DNA from: Avibacterium sp. 21-586
GTDB lineage: Bacteria; Pseudomonadota; Gammaproteobacteria; Enterobacterales; Pasteurellaceae
Assembly: GCF_026226775.1 (NCBI RefSeq)
Contig: NZ_JAKKOD010000001.1
Location: forward strand, 793,501-857,500
Reading direction: 5' to 3'
DNA: 64,000 nucleotides
The notes under the pieces were generated by a model. The model was not told the origin of the DNA. It ran no database searches and saw only the letters and a list, made by a program, of their open reading frames with translations. Both the position numbers and the translations under genes were made by a program. Shown piece after piece: positions 48,401 through 56,344 of the stretch; the stretch's first letter is position 1; each line of letters opens with the position of its first letter.

Positions 48401-51400
48401 ATCATTCTCAGTAGAAAAATCACCATTGTTTTCTGTGGCTGATTTAATTTGGTTGGCATCAAATACAACGTAAGATTCTTCACCAAATTCTTCATCATTT
48501 ATAATTAATCCATCCGAATAATGATTATGTTTCAAAGTATCAACATATTCATTAAGAATATTGTTAATTTCTTCCTTATCATCAAAATCACTGAAATCTT
48601 CTTTGTCATCTGATACAAGATCTGAATATCTAATATCATCTGCCAAATCACCAACTGAATAAAATTCTTTAGGAGATCGAATATTTAAAAAAGCAGGTAC
48701 ACTATATTTACCATAACCAATCGTTTTACTTAGGTTTTGAGAGTTAAACCAATGTCCAACTCCAGCTGTCATACCATAAAATAAATCACTTGCGTTTTGA
48801 TATGTATAGTGTCCGAGTCTATCGCGTTCAAAAATGTTAAATTCGTGGTTAGTTGAATGATAAACAACTAAAGGTTCTCCCGTTCTTGGGTTTACAATCT
48901 TACTTGCGTTATCTGGATCATTTTCCCAGTCACCAAACCAAGCCTTAAATTCTGAAGATCGAACTTGTTTCCACTGTTGGTATGTAAGCTCAGTTTCCCC
49001 ATTCTCTTTTTCTTGGTTATAACGCTGCTCAGATAAATTTTGGTTTTCTACCGCACTTTTATCTTCACTTTTATCTTGCAAGATTTGTAAAAGGCGTTTA
49101 TCATCAAGGTCAATAGGCGATTGATTGGAAATCTCCGCACTAGATAAGCGAGAGGTCATTTCCAAAAGATCGCCTTTTTCTATCTCTGATAATTTATGAT
49201 CATAATATTTTTCCCCTGTTGTGGAGTTTGCGACAACAGCTCTCACCGTGTAATCACCGCCACCAATATTTAAGCCTGCCACATAATAATCATAGCTTGT
49301 AATATCTGGATGTTTAGCTTTATCCTCATTTGGCAAAGTATCAACATAGATCGCATCTTCAATAATTTGCGGAATAGCTGCAATGCTCTGTAAATGTTCT
49401 GGGTTACTTACATCGTGATGTAAAACTTCTGTTATTCCATTACGTCCTAAATTTATCTTACGTCCTGTATCTGCATTGATATAACTTCCACGTAATGCTT
49501 TGCCATATTCAAAAGCATTTTTACGATACTGACGAATATCATCACTTGGCTCAATATCCTTGCCTGAAATTTGAATTGGTTTCGCTTGGCGTAACTTCTC
49601 AAGGCTTTCAGATTTTGGACGATTAGTTGGGCGGAGAGAATAGCGAATATCGTCATTTTCTGTCGAAAACTCGCCATTATTCCCAACAGCAGATTTAACT
49701 TGATTTGGTGAAAGCACCATAATTTCTTCAAGAGTTTCTCCATTATATTTGAACACACCATCATTTTTATTGCGCTTAATTTCCATCTCTCGCTCACCAA
49801 ACTCACTTGGTTCACCGTAATAAATTAGCGGATTACGCACATTCATATACAATGGCATTACATTTGCACCAACAGCAACCCTCTCATTATTGGCTTGAAA
49901 ATGCCCTCTTTGATCATAATAATCTGCGTGGTCATAGGAATATTCACTTGCATTTTCTGCAAGTTCAGTTGCATAGAAACCTTTTCCATACCAACCTGCA
50001 TCTCGTACGCCTGTCGTTTTAAACTCATTAAAACTTGTTGTTGTGCCGTGATAAACAACCAAAGGTTCTCCCGTTCTTGGGTTTACAACCTTACTTGCGT
50101 TATCTGGATCATTTTCCCAATCGCCGAACCAAGCCTTGAAAGCAGGGCTGCGCACTTGCTTCCATTGTGAATAAGTGAGTTCGGTTTCACCGTTTTCTTT
50201 TGCTTGATTGTAACGTTGTTCAGAGAGATCTTGGTTCTCACGCTGAGAAAAACGTGTTTCTTGGGTATTGCCTTGCGATACATTCTCGGTATGCGGATCT
50301 TGGTTAAGCTGTTTAAGCAAAGAAAGAATATCTGCTGTCGTTGCTTTACTGAGATCTTTTTTCAGCACTGCCCCCACAATTTTGCGTAATTTGTTTACCA
50401 CATTTTCAATAAAAGTGCGGACAGAATTTTCCCCTGTTTTCCAGCTGTGGTGAATGCGAAGGTTGTAATCTTGCTCTAGCTTTGCCCAATCGTTTGTCTG
50501 GCTTGCTGCATAAAGTTCAACAATGGCTTCTTCCGTTGCCACATCATCATTGATATGAATATTCATATCTGCATAACGCTGTTGGATTCTGCGTCTTAAT
50601 GTTCCCACTACAGGATTAGTGCGAGCAAATTCCATTAGGTTTTTATGATTAGCACTAAAACGAACATTAACACCATTATGCCCCAATTCGTGCCAAGCTA
50701 CCCAGGCAAGGCGATCTTCACGGCTAAATACGTCATCACCCTTGATATTGTCCGTAACAAGATGCGCCTTACCATTTTCAAAAAAACCTTCTGCATTTTG
50801 CTTATTGCCCTGTAAAGCAACACGGCTCACCAATTCAATCTGGCTGGCTGCATCGCCCAATATTTTTTGTAAAAACTGGCGATCTTGTTCAATATTCGCA
50901 GAATCAATATGAGGCTGGTTGTTGCTTTGAGTGGTGATTTGTTGTACAGTATCTGTACCGACTGCTCCCATATCTTGACGCTGACGTGTAGGCAAGGTAT
51001 GCGTAGGCTGGATAGGATCGTTACTTCCTACTTGTCCATCAGTTGATAATTGAGATCCAGCTCCCATAGTTTGACGCGATCGTGTAGGCAAGCTATGCGT
51101 AGGCGTAAATGTATCGTCACCTACATTATGTTCAACTGGATTTTCAAATGGTGTATAGCGTTCATAGGCAGTTAAAACCCAACCATTACCACCTCGTTTC
51201 TTTGTTAAAACTACTTGATGACCATTGCTTTCTTTTGGGTTTCGATAATTTAAAACCAGTTTATTGTCGGAATGTGTTTGTGGATAACCTTTAGCGATTG
51301 TTTCAGTAATGTTATTTACAAGCATATCAGTCACTTGCTCGTAACTCATATTGTCCTTTCTTGCTCTCGCCTCAAAGATGTGCGCTAATCCTTTTCCTAC

Positions 51401-53584
51401 TGGTTCTCCTTTTTTATTACGCGGTTTTGTTAATCCGTCATCACCCCACACAAAATCTATCCAACCAAAGCGATTGTTATACATTCCTCGCTTAACATCA
51501 GCTCTTTCCACAATCGCTTTCGTCATAGCTTCACGGCCACGCTTGATATTCGCTTCCACTGATTTTATTGGCGAGCGAGAATAGCGAGTTTGTGCTGCCA
51601 AATCCCCATTATCTTGTGCATAGGGTTGTGCTTCTACACTTGATTGTGCGTTATCTTGTACTTGAGCATTATCAATATCTTCTGCGGTGATGGTGATATG
51701 CGGATCGTTGTCCTTTTCAATCCATTCACGGATCGCATTGCCATCGTTTGGATCAATACCATTACGCTCAGCTAAACGCTGAATTTCACCAAACGCAGAA
51801 CGCGTAGCAAAGGTAACTTTAGCTTTGTCGTTGGTAAAGGTCATTGGCGTGCTGATAATATCGCTAATATCATCGACCTTTTCTTCATTTAGCCAGCGTT
51901 CCATTCGGCTTCTTAAATTAGCCGCACGTTGTTTATCAAGCTGTTCTTGGGTTAGCCCTTCCGTTTCAGCTTTAGCTTCTGGCTGACTTGTCGCAACTTG
52001 CTCAGTTTCAACATTCTGTTGCGGATTAGTGGCTTGTAAATAGGCTTTGGCTAATTTACCATAGGTAGAATTTTCTTTTGCACGCTCGGCAATTAAACCG
52101 TCTTTAATGTCATTTTCAAGTTCTTTTTTATAATCTTCACGAAGTTGTTCATCTTCAATGACGCTCAATGTTTCATCTAAAACATTTTCATCAAACTGTT
52201 GTGCGGACTTTTTAATTTGTTTTGGTGTAGGTTCTGCATTTTCACCTTCTACTTCCACTGCATTTTGTAATGCTTCTCTGTGGCGTTTTGCTTGGCTGTC
52301 GTTACGATAGGCATCATAGCCAGAAATCGCCCCTGTTGGCACACCTAATACTGCCCCAGCCACTGCACTTGCTTGCACGTCATCCATTAGTTGGGTTTTG
52401 CCGTCAATTTGTCCTACGCCATAGTTTTGGTTGGCTTGCTCTACCGCTTCTTGCGCTGCCTCTTTTGTCACTTCTTTGCCAAAGGTTTTGAGCATACCGC
52501 TATTTACGCCTTTGCCTAATTTTCCAAGTGGACTAATCGCATCAATCCCACCAATCACCGCTGCACGCCCAATTCCCGCCAAATTATCCGATAAGTCCGT
52601 GGACGCATCTTCAATAGCTTGTTCCAAGGTCATTCCTTGTGCCATTCTTTGGCGTATTTGTGGCATTTGAATTGCTTGCTCTGGCGAGAGGTTTTTCCAC
52701 GCATTGCGAATTTCTTCACGATATGAACCTGCACTAGAGGCCATATTGACCGCACCTAAACCCAAGCCACCCGTTGCGGCAGCCAAAGCAACTTGTGGAA
52801 TTGCCTGCGTAGCCTGATTGGCTGTGGAAAGTGGGTGATTGATTAAGGACTTGAATTTAGCTAGCGCTTCGTTTTCCCCATTTGCCATACGCTGGGCAAA
52901 TTCTTGATCTTGACGATTAAGCTCAATTAAGCCACGATCTGAAAGGGCATTTGCATAAGCATCTCGGGTTTCTTTCCAATCACGATGCCACTCACTTTCT
53001 GGCGCAAATGCACCGATAACATCTGCCGTTAAGCCACTGGTTGCTGCGGCGGTAGATTTGGCTAAATCACCGGCGTGATCCCACGCACGTTCATACCACG
53101 CACCTTGTTCTGCCAAATTCGATGCTTGGTTAAATTCCGCTTTAATCTTCTCAATTTGTGCAGGACTAAATCCTTGTAGAGTATAGAACTTTTCCATTTC
53201 ACTTAAATGATGCTGGAATTGGTTGTCAATCCAAACTGGATCTAATCGCCCTTTTTGTGCAGCACGTTGTTTTTCTACTTGGGCATTAAAATATTCACCA
53301 TATTTTGCTCCCATTCCTGTAACGTCTTTATCTTGAACATTACGAAACACCCATTCTTGTGGGTCAAAATCCGCTGGTAAGGTTGAGAGTTTTCTGCCAA
53401 ATACCCATTCTTGCGGATCAAAATCTGCGGGTAAGGTTGAAGGCTTTCCTCCAAGCCCCCATTTTTGTGGGGCTAAAGCAGGTTGCTGCTGCCTGCTGGC
53501 ACGATAGTTTTCTAACATCTTATTTGCAGTTTCTTCATCGGCAAACGCCCATGCACGCGGGTCAAATTGAGTTGATTGTGTCAT
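45479..53584 (-). CDS. Giant polyvalent phage protein: nuclease-like, metallopeptidase, two ART-like domains, LPD38-like C-terminus
   Basis: This 2701-residue protein is probably ejected with the phage DNA. In order: FDPxxWxF repeats (about 5-80); Ala/Gly-rich helical region with hydrophobic stretches (250-400); barnase/EndoU/colicin E5-like (PBECR) domain with NNRFGWIDFVWGDDG and GWVLTAYERY (about 675-825); zinc metallopeptidase LAWVAWHELGHNGV (near 965); ART-like domain with GEPLVVYHGTT (about 1130-1310); a domain with VLHHDVSN and EKYYDHKLSEIE resembling LPD3/PBECR types (about 1330-1495); a second ART-like domain with GEPLVVYHSTN (about 1530-1730); and a C-terminal LPD38-like region (about 2110-2530). 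Domain names are from memory of polyvalent-protein families. Confidence 0.8.
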   Translation of the reverse strand: MTQSTQFDPRAWAFADEETANKMLENYRASRQQQPALAPQKWGLGGKPSTLPADFDPQEWVFGRKLSTLPADFDPQEWVFRNVQDKDVTGMGAKYGEYFNAQVEKQRAAQKGRLDPVWIDNQFQHHLSEMEKFYTLQGFSPAQIEKIKAEFNQASNLAEQGAWYERAWDHAGDLAKSTAAATSGLTADVIGAFAPESEWHRDWKETRDAYANALSDRGLIELNRQDQEFAQRMANGENEALAKFKSLINHPLSTANQATQAIPQVALAAATGGLGLGAVNMASSAGSYREEIRNAWKNLSPEQAIQMPQIRQRMAQGMTLEQAIEDASTDLSDNLAGIGRAAVIGGIDAISPLGKLGKGVNSGMLKTFGKEVTKEAAQEAVEQANQNYGVGQIDGKTQLMDDVQASAVAGAVLGVPTGAISGYDAYRNDSQAKRHREALQNAVEVEGENAEPTPKQIKKSAQQFDENVLDETLSVIEDEQLREDYKKELENDIKDGLIAERAKENSTYGKLAKAYLQATNPQQNVETEQVATSQPEAKAETEGLTQEQLDKQRAANLRSRMERWLNEEKVDDISDIISTPMTFTNDKAKVTFATRSAFGEIQRLAERNGIDPNDGNAIREWIEKDNDPHITITAEDIDNAQVQDNAQSSVEAQPYAQDNGDLAAQTRYSRSPIKSVEANIKRGREAMTKAIVERADVKRGMYNNRFGWIDFVWGDDGLTKPRNKKGEPVGKGLAHIFEARARKDNMSYEQVTDMLVNNITETIAKGYPQTHSDNKLVLNYRNPKESNGHQVVLTKKRGGNGWVLTAYERYTPFENPVEHNVGDDTFTPTHSLPTRSRQTMGAGSQLSTDGQVGSNDPIQPTHTLPTRQRQDMGAVGTDTVQQITTQSNNQPHIDSANIEQDRQFLQKILGDAASQIELVSRVALQGNKQNAEGFFENGKAHLVTDNIKGDDVFSREDRLAWVAWHELGHNGVNVRFSANHKNLMEFARTNPVVGTLRRRIQQRYADMNIHINDDVATEEAIVELYAASQTNDWAKLEQDYNLRIHHSWKTGENSVRTFIENVVNKLRKIVGAVLKKDLSKATTADILSLLKQLNQDPHTENVSQGNTQETRFSQRENQDLSEQRYNQAKENGETELTYSQWKQVRSPAFKAWFGDWENDPDNASKVVNPRTGEPLVVYHGTTTSFNEFKTTGVRDAGWYGKGFYATELAENASEYSYDHADYYDQRGHFQANNERVAVGANVMPLYMNVRNPLIYYGEPSEFGEREMEIKRNKNDGVFKYNGETLEEIMVLSPNQVKSAVGNNGEFSTENDDIRYSLRPTNRPKSESLEKLRQAKPIQISGKDIEPSDDIRQYRKNAFEYGKALRGSYINADTGRKINLGRNGITEVLHHDVSNPEHLQSIAAIPQIIEDAIYVDTLPNEDKAKHPDITSYDYYVAGLNIGGGDYTVRAVVANSTTGEKYYDHKLSEIEKGDLLEMTSRLSSAEISNQSPIDLDDKRLLQILQDKSEDKSAVENQNLSEQRYNQEKENGETELTYQQWKQVRSSEFKAWFGDWENDPDNASKIVNPRTGEPLVVYHSTNHEFNIFERDRLGHYTYQNASDLFYGMTAGVGHWFNSQNLSKTIGYGKYSVPAFLNIRSPKEFYSVGDLADDIRYSDLVSDDKEDFSDFDDKEEINNILNEYVDTLKHNHYSDGLIINDEEFGEESYVVFDANQIKSATENNGDFSTENDDIRYSNRQSVDDLVKTGKAKAEPGLFDDLKAKDWEGFKKRINRATSKLDEWFADSLRPVNDWIDEIKGIVPEHIAEQLKGDMYRAKGVRDALNSELEQAYLKPLLRKLAEIASKEGPSGNKSNELDVKRLVGFWLSARYSIERNQRYLVDEKKKMEDAEEALHEAEAQDDPVALDKARDAYRRAERQYRYRKADVESTNFGSNVEKDFKVGTAGGFSIPHARALMKRIETYVSRKDLESVAELVYDLNQARLLIDLNSGRFTQEAYDEYKKDRHYVPLTGDPKADDGFDFIGGAGQNALNIAKDKAHKGRKTSEAEDAIDATWKAVGKTTAYAGMVDFKNRLDEIYENEFHRLREEGFSERSAKKQIEKTLGISKKKMQGTTRTSDNVLIRKQGHSYYEYHLPDDVIRALKRDNVEQVHALLRLVSKPTGWYARGVTQWTLTFSPQNMLRDTWEKSEFIRVQKLYRNGKKVDDATMDRIGRGLLKYAFSDKGLWTATKRFGFGQALREDVEDESLLKRLLELGGVSTYSTYLARTEKDLVKKVKAENSGLGKRLEQVGSILEGYNKTFDTVSSLAAFKSLIKNGIDEKQAAAITLELTNFRKQGSAMAPIKALYMFSQPTAMGARNLYKFLSHPKGRNRFFAYMAVMMPFYFALRAFDDEDEGGNKMDQLGDISRYIPIPDGLGKYIKLPVGFGMPQMAWNFSVNLVKAFAGDISSSEAAVNMLVHTMKTFAPISPSEISAAKYPLEKVAMTATPTILQPLMQIALNRNAFGSQITTNFVRDDKLKAEQAKSTTAQFWKDVALQVHDVFGIDAHPEQIKNLFDGYGSIFGSLKEVQTIFVENPNRELLGRNKRTPFFNQLYGAGNEFSIMSRYYEASDEAQSLFKEYESRKARGKLDGWLTPQKRAMIQFHQIDKKRMAELRAEKSKLTRDLHKGRLTPAGYEARLKLYNQKMDKLQRILLKRWREMNGLNTH

Positions 53585-53610
53585 TGTTACTACCTATTAA
53601 ATAAAACAAA

Positions 53611-53630
53611 ACCCGAACGATTGTTCGGGT
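53611..53630. terminator. Hairpin between the giant gene and the upstream virion gene
   Basis: The stem ACCCGAAC / GTTCGGGT with a 4-base loop is followed on the minus strand by a T-rich run. It could attenuate transcription into the giant gene. Confidence 0.65.
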
Positions 53631-53658
53631 TATTTTGATTAATTTTAACTTTCAATGC

Positions 53659-54690
53659 TTAATAATCTTGGGTTGGCCAAAAGATATTCGGATTATGCAA
53701 AGAAGACCGTTTCATTGGCTGAGCGATATTCGGCTGTGGGTTGACTATTGGTTGGGGATTGCTCACCTTTGGCGAAGTATCAACGGCAGGTGTTGTAGTT
53801 GATGGTGTGCTGGTGTTTTCATTTGAAAAGAAATCCTCCACCGAAGAAACAGGCCAGCCATTTTGAATTATCGCTCTTTCAACAAATCCATTAATTTCAT
53901 CAACTTGATTTGGGTAAAGTAGATAAAGTTGCGTGATATTCTGACGGAATTTCGCAGGATCTAATGCTGGGACGCTTCCTTCTTTTTGGTCTAACATATC
54001 TTGCATAGAATTGTTGAGTACATCGCCAAAAGGTTTGGTTAAATCAGGTAATGCACGTTGCGCTGCTTTTTGTTGAGATTGCTGATTGGCAAGTTGATTG
54101 AAATAATATTTCCACGCTTCACCACCTGCTACCGCCGCAGGATCGACATTATTTGGTAACGCATCAATGTTTTCCCCTGAGAAAAAGTTTTGCACTTGAT
54201 TATTTTCATCAAGCAAATGGGGCGTTACCCCAGCCATTAGGGAATATTGTGATGCTGCACTTGGATTAATCGGTGCAAGATTTTTAGCCGTTTCTGTTAG
54301 ATAGTTTTTATCTCCACCAAGTAACTGGGTAAAGAGATAAGGGTTTTGTTGTTGTGTCGGAAGTTGGCGAAACTTGTTGAGCAATTCTTCAGGATTTCTA
54401 ATTCGTCCTTGCTCATCAACTGCGTGTTTTCTCAAGAAATCTAGCCCTTGCTCCCAACCTTGTAGCTGGGTTAAATCATTACGCTGTTTCGCTACATTGG
54501 TTTGGGCCAATGCATTGGCATAAGCCACACGCCAATCTTTAGTTTTATTGTTTTCATCTAATCTGCGGTGATGTTCTGCCGTATCAGCAAACGCATTAGC
54601 CATTTGAAATGGCACTTTCCATGCATTTAATTCAGCTTCTGGTTGAGTGGCATACAGGGCTTGCATTTTGTTAATATCTTCAATGGCCAT
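53659..54690 (-). CDS. Gln/Asn-rich phage virion protein
   Basis: This 343-residue protein is rich in Gln, Asn, Ala and Pro. The N-terminal half is helical (NAFADTAEHHRRLDENNKTK, ANALAQTNVAKQRNDLTQLQ), and the last 70 residues are a low-complexity Ser/Thr/Pro/Asn tail. Composition and location between the peptidoglycan hydrolase and the giant polyvalent protein suggest an internal virion or ejection protein. It has a ribosome site (AGGAG) just before the ATG and follows the hydrolase by 9 bases. Confidence 0.65.
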   Translation of the reverse strand: MAIEDINKMQALYATQPEAELNAWKVPFQMANAFADTAEHHRRLDENNKTKDWRVAYANALAQTNVAKQRNDLTQLQGWEQGLDFLRKHAVDEQGRIRNPEELLNKFRQLPTQQQNPYLFTQLLGGDKNYLTETAKNLAPINPSAASQYSLMAGVTPHLLDENNQVQNFFSGENIDALPNNVDPAAVAGGEAWKYYFNQLANQQSQQKAAQRALPDLTKPFGDVLNNSMQDMLDQKEGSVPALDPAKFRQNITQLYLLYPNQVDEINGFVERAIIQNGWPVSSVEDFFSNENTSTPSTTTPAVDTSPKVSNPQPIVNPQPNIAQPMKRSSLHNPNIFWPTQDY

Positions 54691-54699
54691 GTTGTTCTC

Positions 54700-55464
54700 C
54701 TAAGTTTGGTCATAAATACTTCGCACTAAATCGCCAATATAATCAGGCATCATTCCTTTAGTAGAAGGTTCAATACCAAAGGCTTTAGCGAGTTCCTTTT
54801 GATATTTCTGCTGATAATTAATCGGCTCTATTGACGATTGCGCATTTTCCCCTTGCGTTCCATTGAGTTGTTCAAAATAATTTTGAAATTCGACTAAGGG
54901 ATTGTTAGATTGAAAATTAGGTTGACTAGGAAAAGAGGGCGTATTTTCTTCGGCGTGTTGAGCCAAGTTTAATGACGGCGTCGTGCTGTCATCATAGTGC
55001 TGACCATTGTAGGGATCTATTCCAGCACTTTTCATTACATCAATTAAGTTTTTGGCATAATGAGGATCGGTAGCATAGCCACCTTTTTGCAACGCTATCG
55101 CTGCTTCTGCTGGCGATGTTGCATCAAAATACCCCGCTTTTTCATAACGCCCGCCGCGTTTAGTAAATGCGGCCCTGTCTGCTAAGGCTTCCGCCAGGCT
55201 GTTATAATCACGGAATTTTTGTTTAACTTTGACATTTTGCCCATTGATGTTTTCGTGCGTCCAGGATACCGTTCCCTTTTCATTATTATTAGGATCACCG
55301 TTACCTGCTTTGACTCCCCAATAATTATGCTTTCCAGTAACCTTTTTCCCCCATCCAGATTCTGCTGCCCATTGTGCGGCAACCACTTCAGGATGCGGAA
55401 TTCCCGCTTGTTGCGCAGTTTGGAGAACTTCCATAAATTGTGCTTTCTGTTCTTGTGTTGCCAT
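54700..55464 (-). CDS. Virion-associated glucosaminidase (FlgJ-like peptidoglycan hydrolase)
   Basis: About 254 residues, with the start at MATQEQKAQFMEVLQTAQQA after GGGAG; the frame from 55476 is less likely. The N-terminal ~155 residues are a glucosaminidase domain with the catalytic Glu in VAAQWAAESGWGKK and the family segments HNYWGVKAG and RDYNSLAEALADRAAF...GGYATDPHYAKNLI. It would open peptidoglycan during DNA entry. The C-terminus (about 170-254) is Asn/Gln/Ser-rich. It is in a tight virion operon. Confidence 0.85.
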   Translation of the reverse strand: MATQEQKAQFMEVLQTAQQAGIPHPEVVAAQWAAESGWGKKVTGKHNYWGVKAGNGDPNNNEKGTVSWTHENINGQNVKVKQKFRDYNSLAEALADRAAFTKRGGRYEKAGYFDATSPAEAAIALQKGGYATDPHYAKNLIDVMKSAGIDPYNGQHYDDSTTPSLNLAQHAEENTPSFPSQPNFQSNNPLVEFQNYFEQLNGTQGENAQSSIEPINYQQKYQKELAKAFGIEPSTKGMMPDYIGDLVRSIYDQT

Positions 55465-55477
55465 TTTTTCTCCCATT

Positions 55478-55515
55478 AAAAAAGCCTGCTGATATGCTCA
55501 ACAGGCTTTTTTTAT
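55478..55515 (-). terminator. Terminator after the secreted moron gene
   Basis: The stem AAAGCCTG / CAGGCTTT with a 13-base loop has A- and T-runs on both sides. It separates the moron at 55516 from the hydrolase operon. Confidence 0.75.
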
Positions 55516-55947
55516 TTAATCGATCCGCTTTCCTGATCCTCTTATAAAATACGTCAATTCCTCACCGCTCTTTTGCACTTTGGCAATGGGATCAATGGGG
55601 TAAAACACGCCACTAAATTGATCGTTATCTTCTCGCCAAATTGCATCCGTTTGTAATCGCCCTGTGGCTTTATTGACAAGGTAACTGAATAATCGCGGTG
55701 CTGTATCAGGATCGCCCCTACATTGCGCATTATGATTTTCGCGTACATCAATTTGATAATCTGGTGCATTAAATTCCGTTTGCGCTTCAACAAACATTAT
55801 GCACTCAAGTCGTAATGAGCTAAGTTGGTTTTTCACCACGGATTGTTGTACTAATTCCACTGCCTGATCAATATTCGTAACAGGGGTCGCCAACGCTGCA
55901 TTGGCTAATGCGATACTGATAATAAGTGCGGTAAAAAATTTTTTCAT
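55516..55947 (-). CDS. Small secreted protein (possible moron)
   Basis: This 143-residue protein has a signal peptide MKKFFTALIISIALANAALA with cleavage near LATP. The mature part has two Cys residues (LECIMF, NAQCRGDP) and ends GEELTYFIRGSGKRID. It is bracketed by a terminator downstream and an ATG with CTCCTTAG-type site upstream, so it looks like an independent unit inside the virion block. No family is recognised. Confidence 0.65.
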   Translation of the reverse strand: MKKFFTALIISIALANAALATPVTNIDQAVELVQQSVVKNQLSSLRLECIMFVEAQTEFNAPDYQIDVRENHNAQCRGDPDTAPRLFSYLVNKATGRLQTDAIWREDNDQFSGVFYPIDPIAKVQKSGEELTYFIRGSGKRID

Positions 55948-56008
55948 AAACTCTCCTTAGGTGAATAAGTTATTATAGGCTTATTCAATCGGGAGTTTCA
56001 CTAAAAAT

Positions 56009-56344
56009 TTAAACGCTGTCTAAAATTAGTTTTACATACTGATCAAACTGAGTATCGCCATTAGTCAAATCCACAAAGCGCTGAATAAAAGGTTTCTCAA
56101 CAAATAATGGGTTTTCAATAAGTAATGCCATTACACAACCCACAATATGATTTTTTTCATCTCTGGCAGTAAACACTTTGATTTTGGTGTACGGATCTTG
56201 ATTTGCCCAAATACGAAAAAACGGCACCCAGCTTTCTCTTAACTGTGCCGTTTGATCGTGATGTTCGCCCACGAAAGTAAAGAGTTCGGCTAGCAAGTTC
56301 TGCGATTGTCCGATTGTTTCAATGCGTTCTGTTTGATATGTCAT
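56009..56344 (-). CDS. Phage protein with GNAT-like segment
   Basis: This 111-residue protein contains IKVFTARDEKNHIVGCVMAL followed by LIENPLFVEKPF, similar to the beta strands of GNAT acetyltransferases found among podovirus virion genes. It is shorter than a full GNAT domain, so it may be truncated or only a remnant. Its ATG overlaps the stop of the upstream beta-propeller gene. Function is uncertain. Confidence 0.55.
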   Translation of the reverse strand: MTYQTERIETIGQSQNLLAELFTFVGEHHDQTAQLRESWVPFFRIWANQDPYTKIKVFTARDEKNHIVGCVMALLIENPLFVEKPFIQRFVDLTNGDTQFDQYVKLILDSV

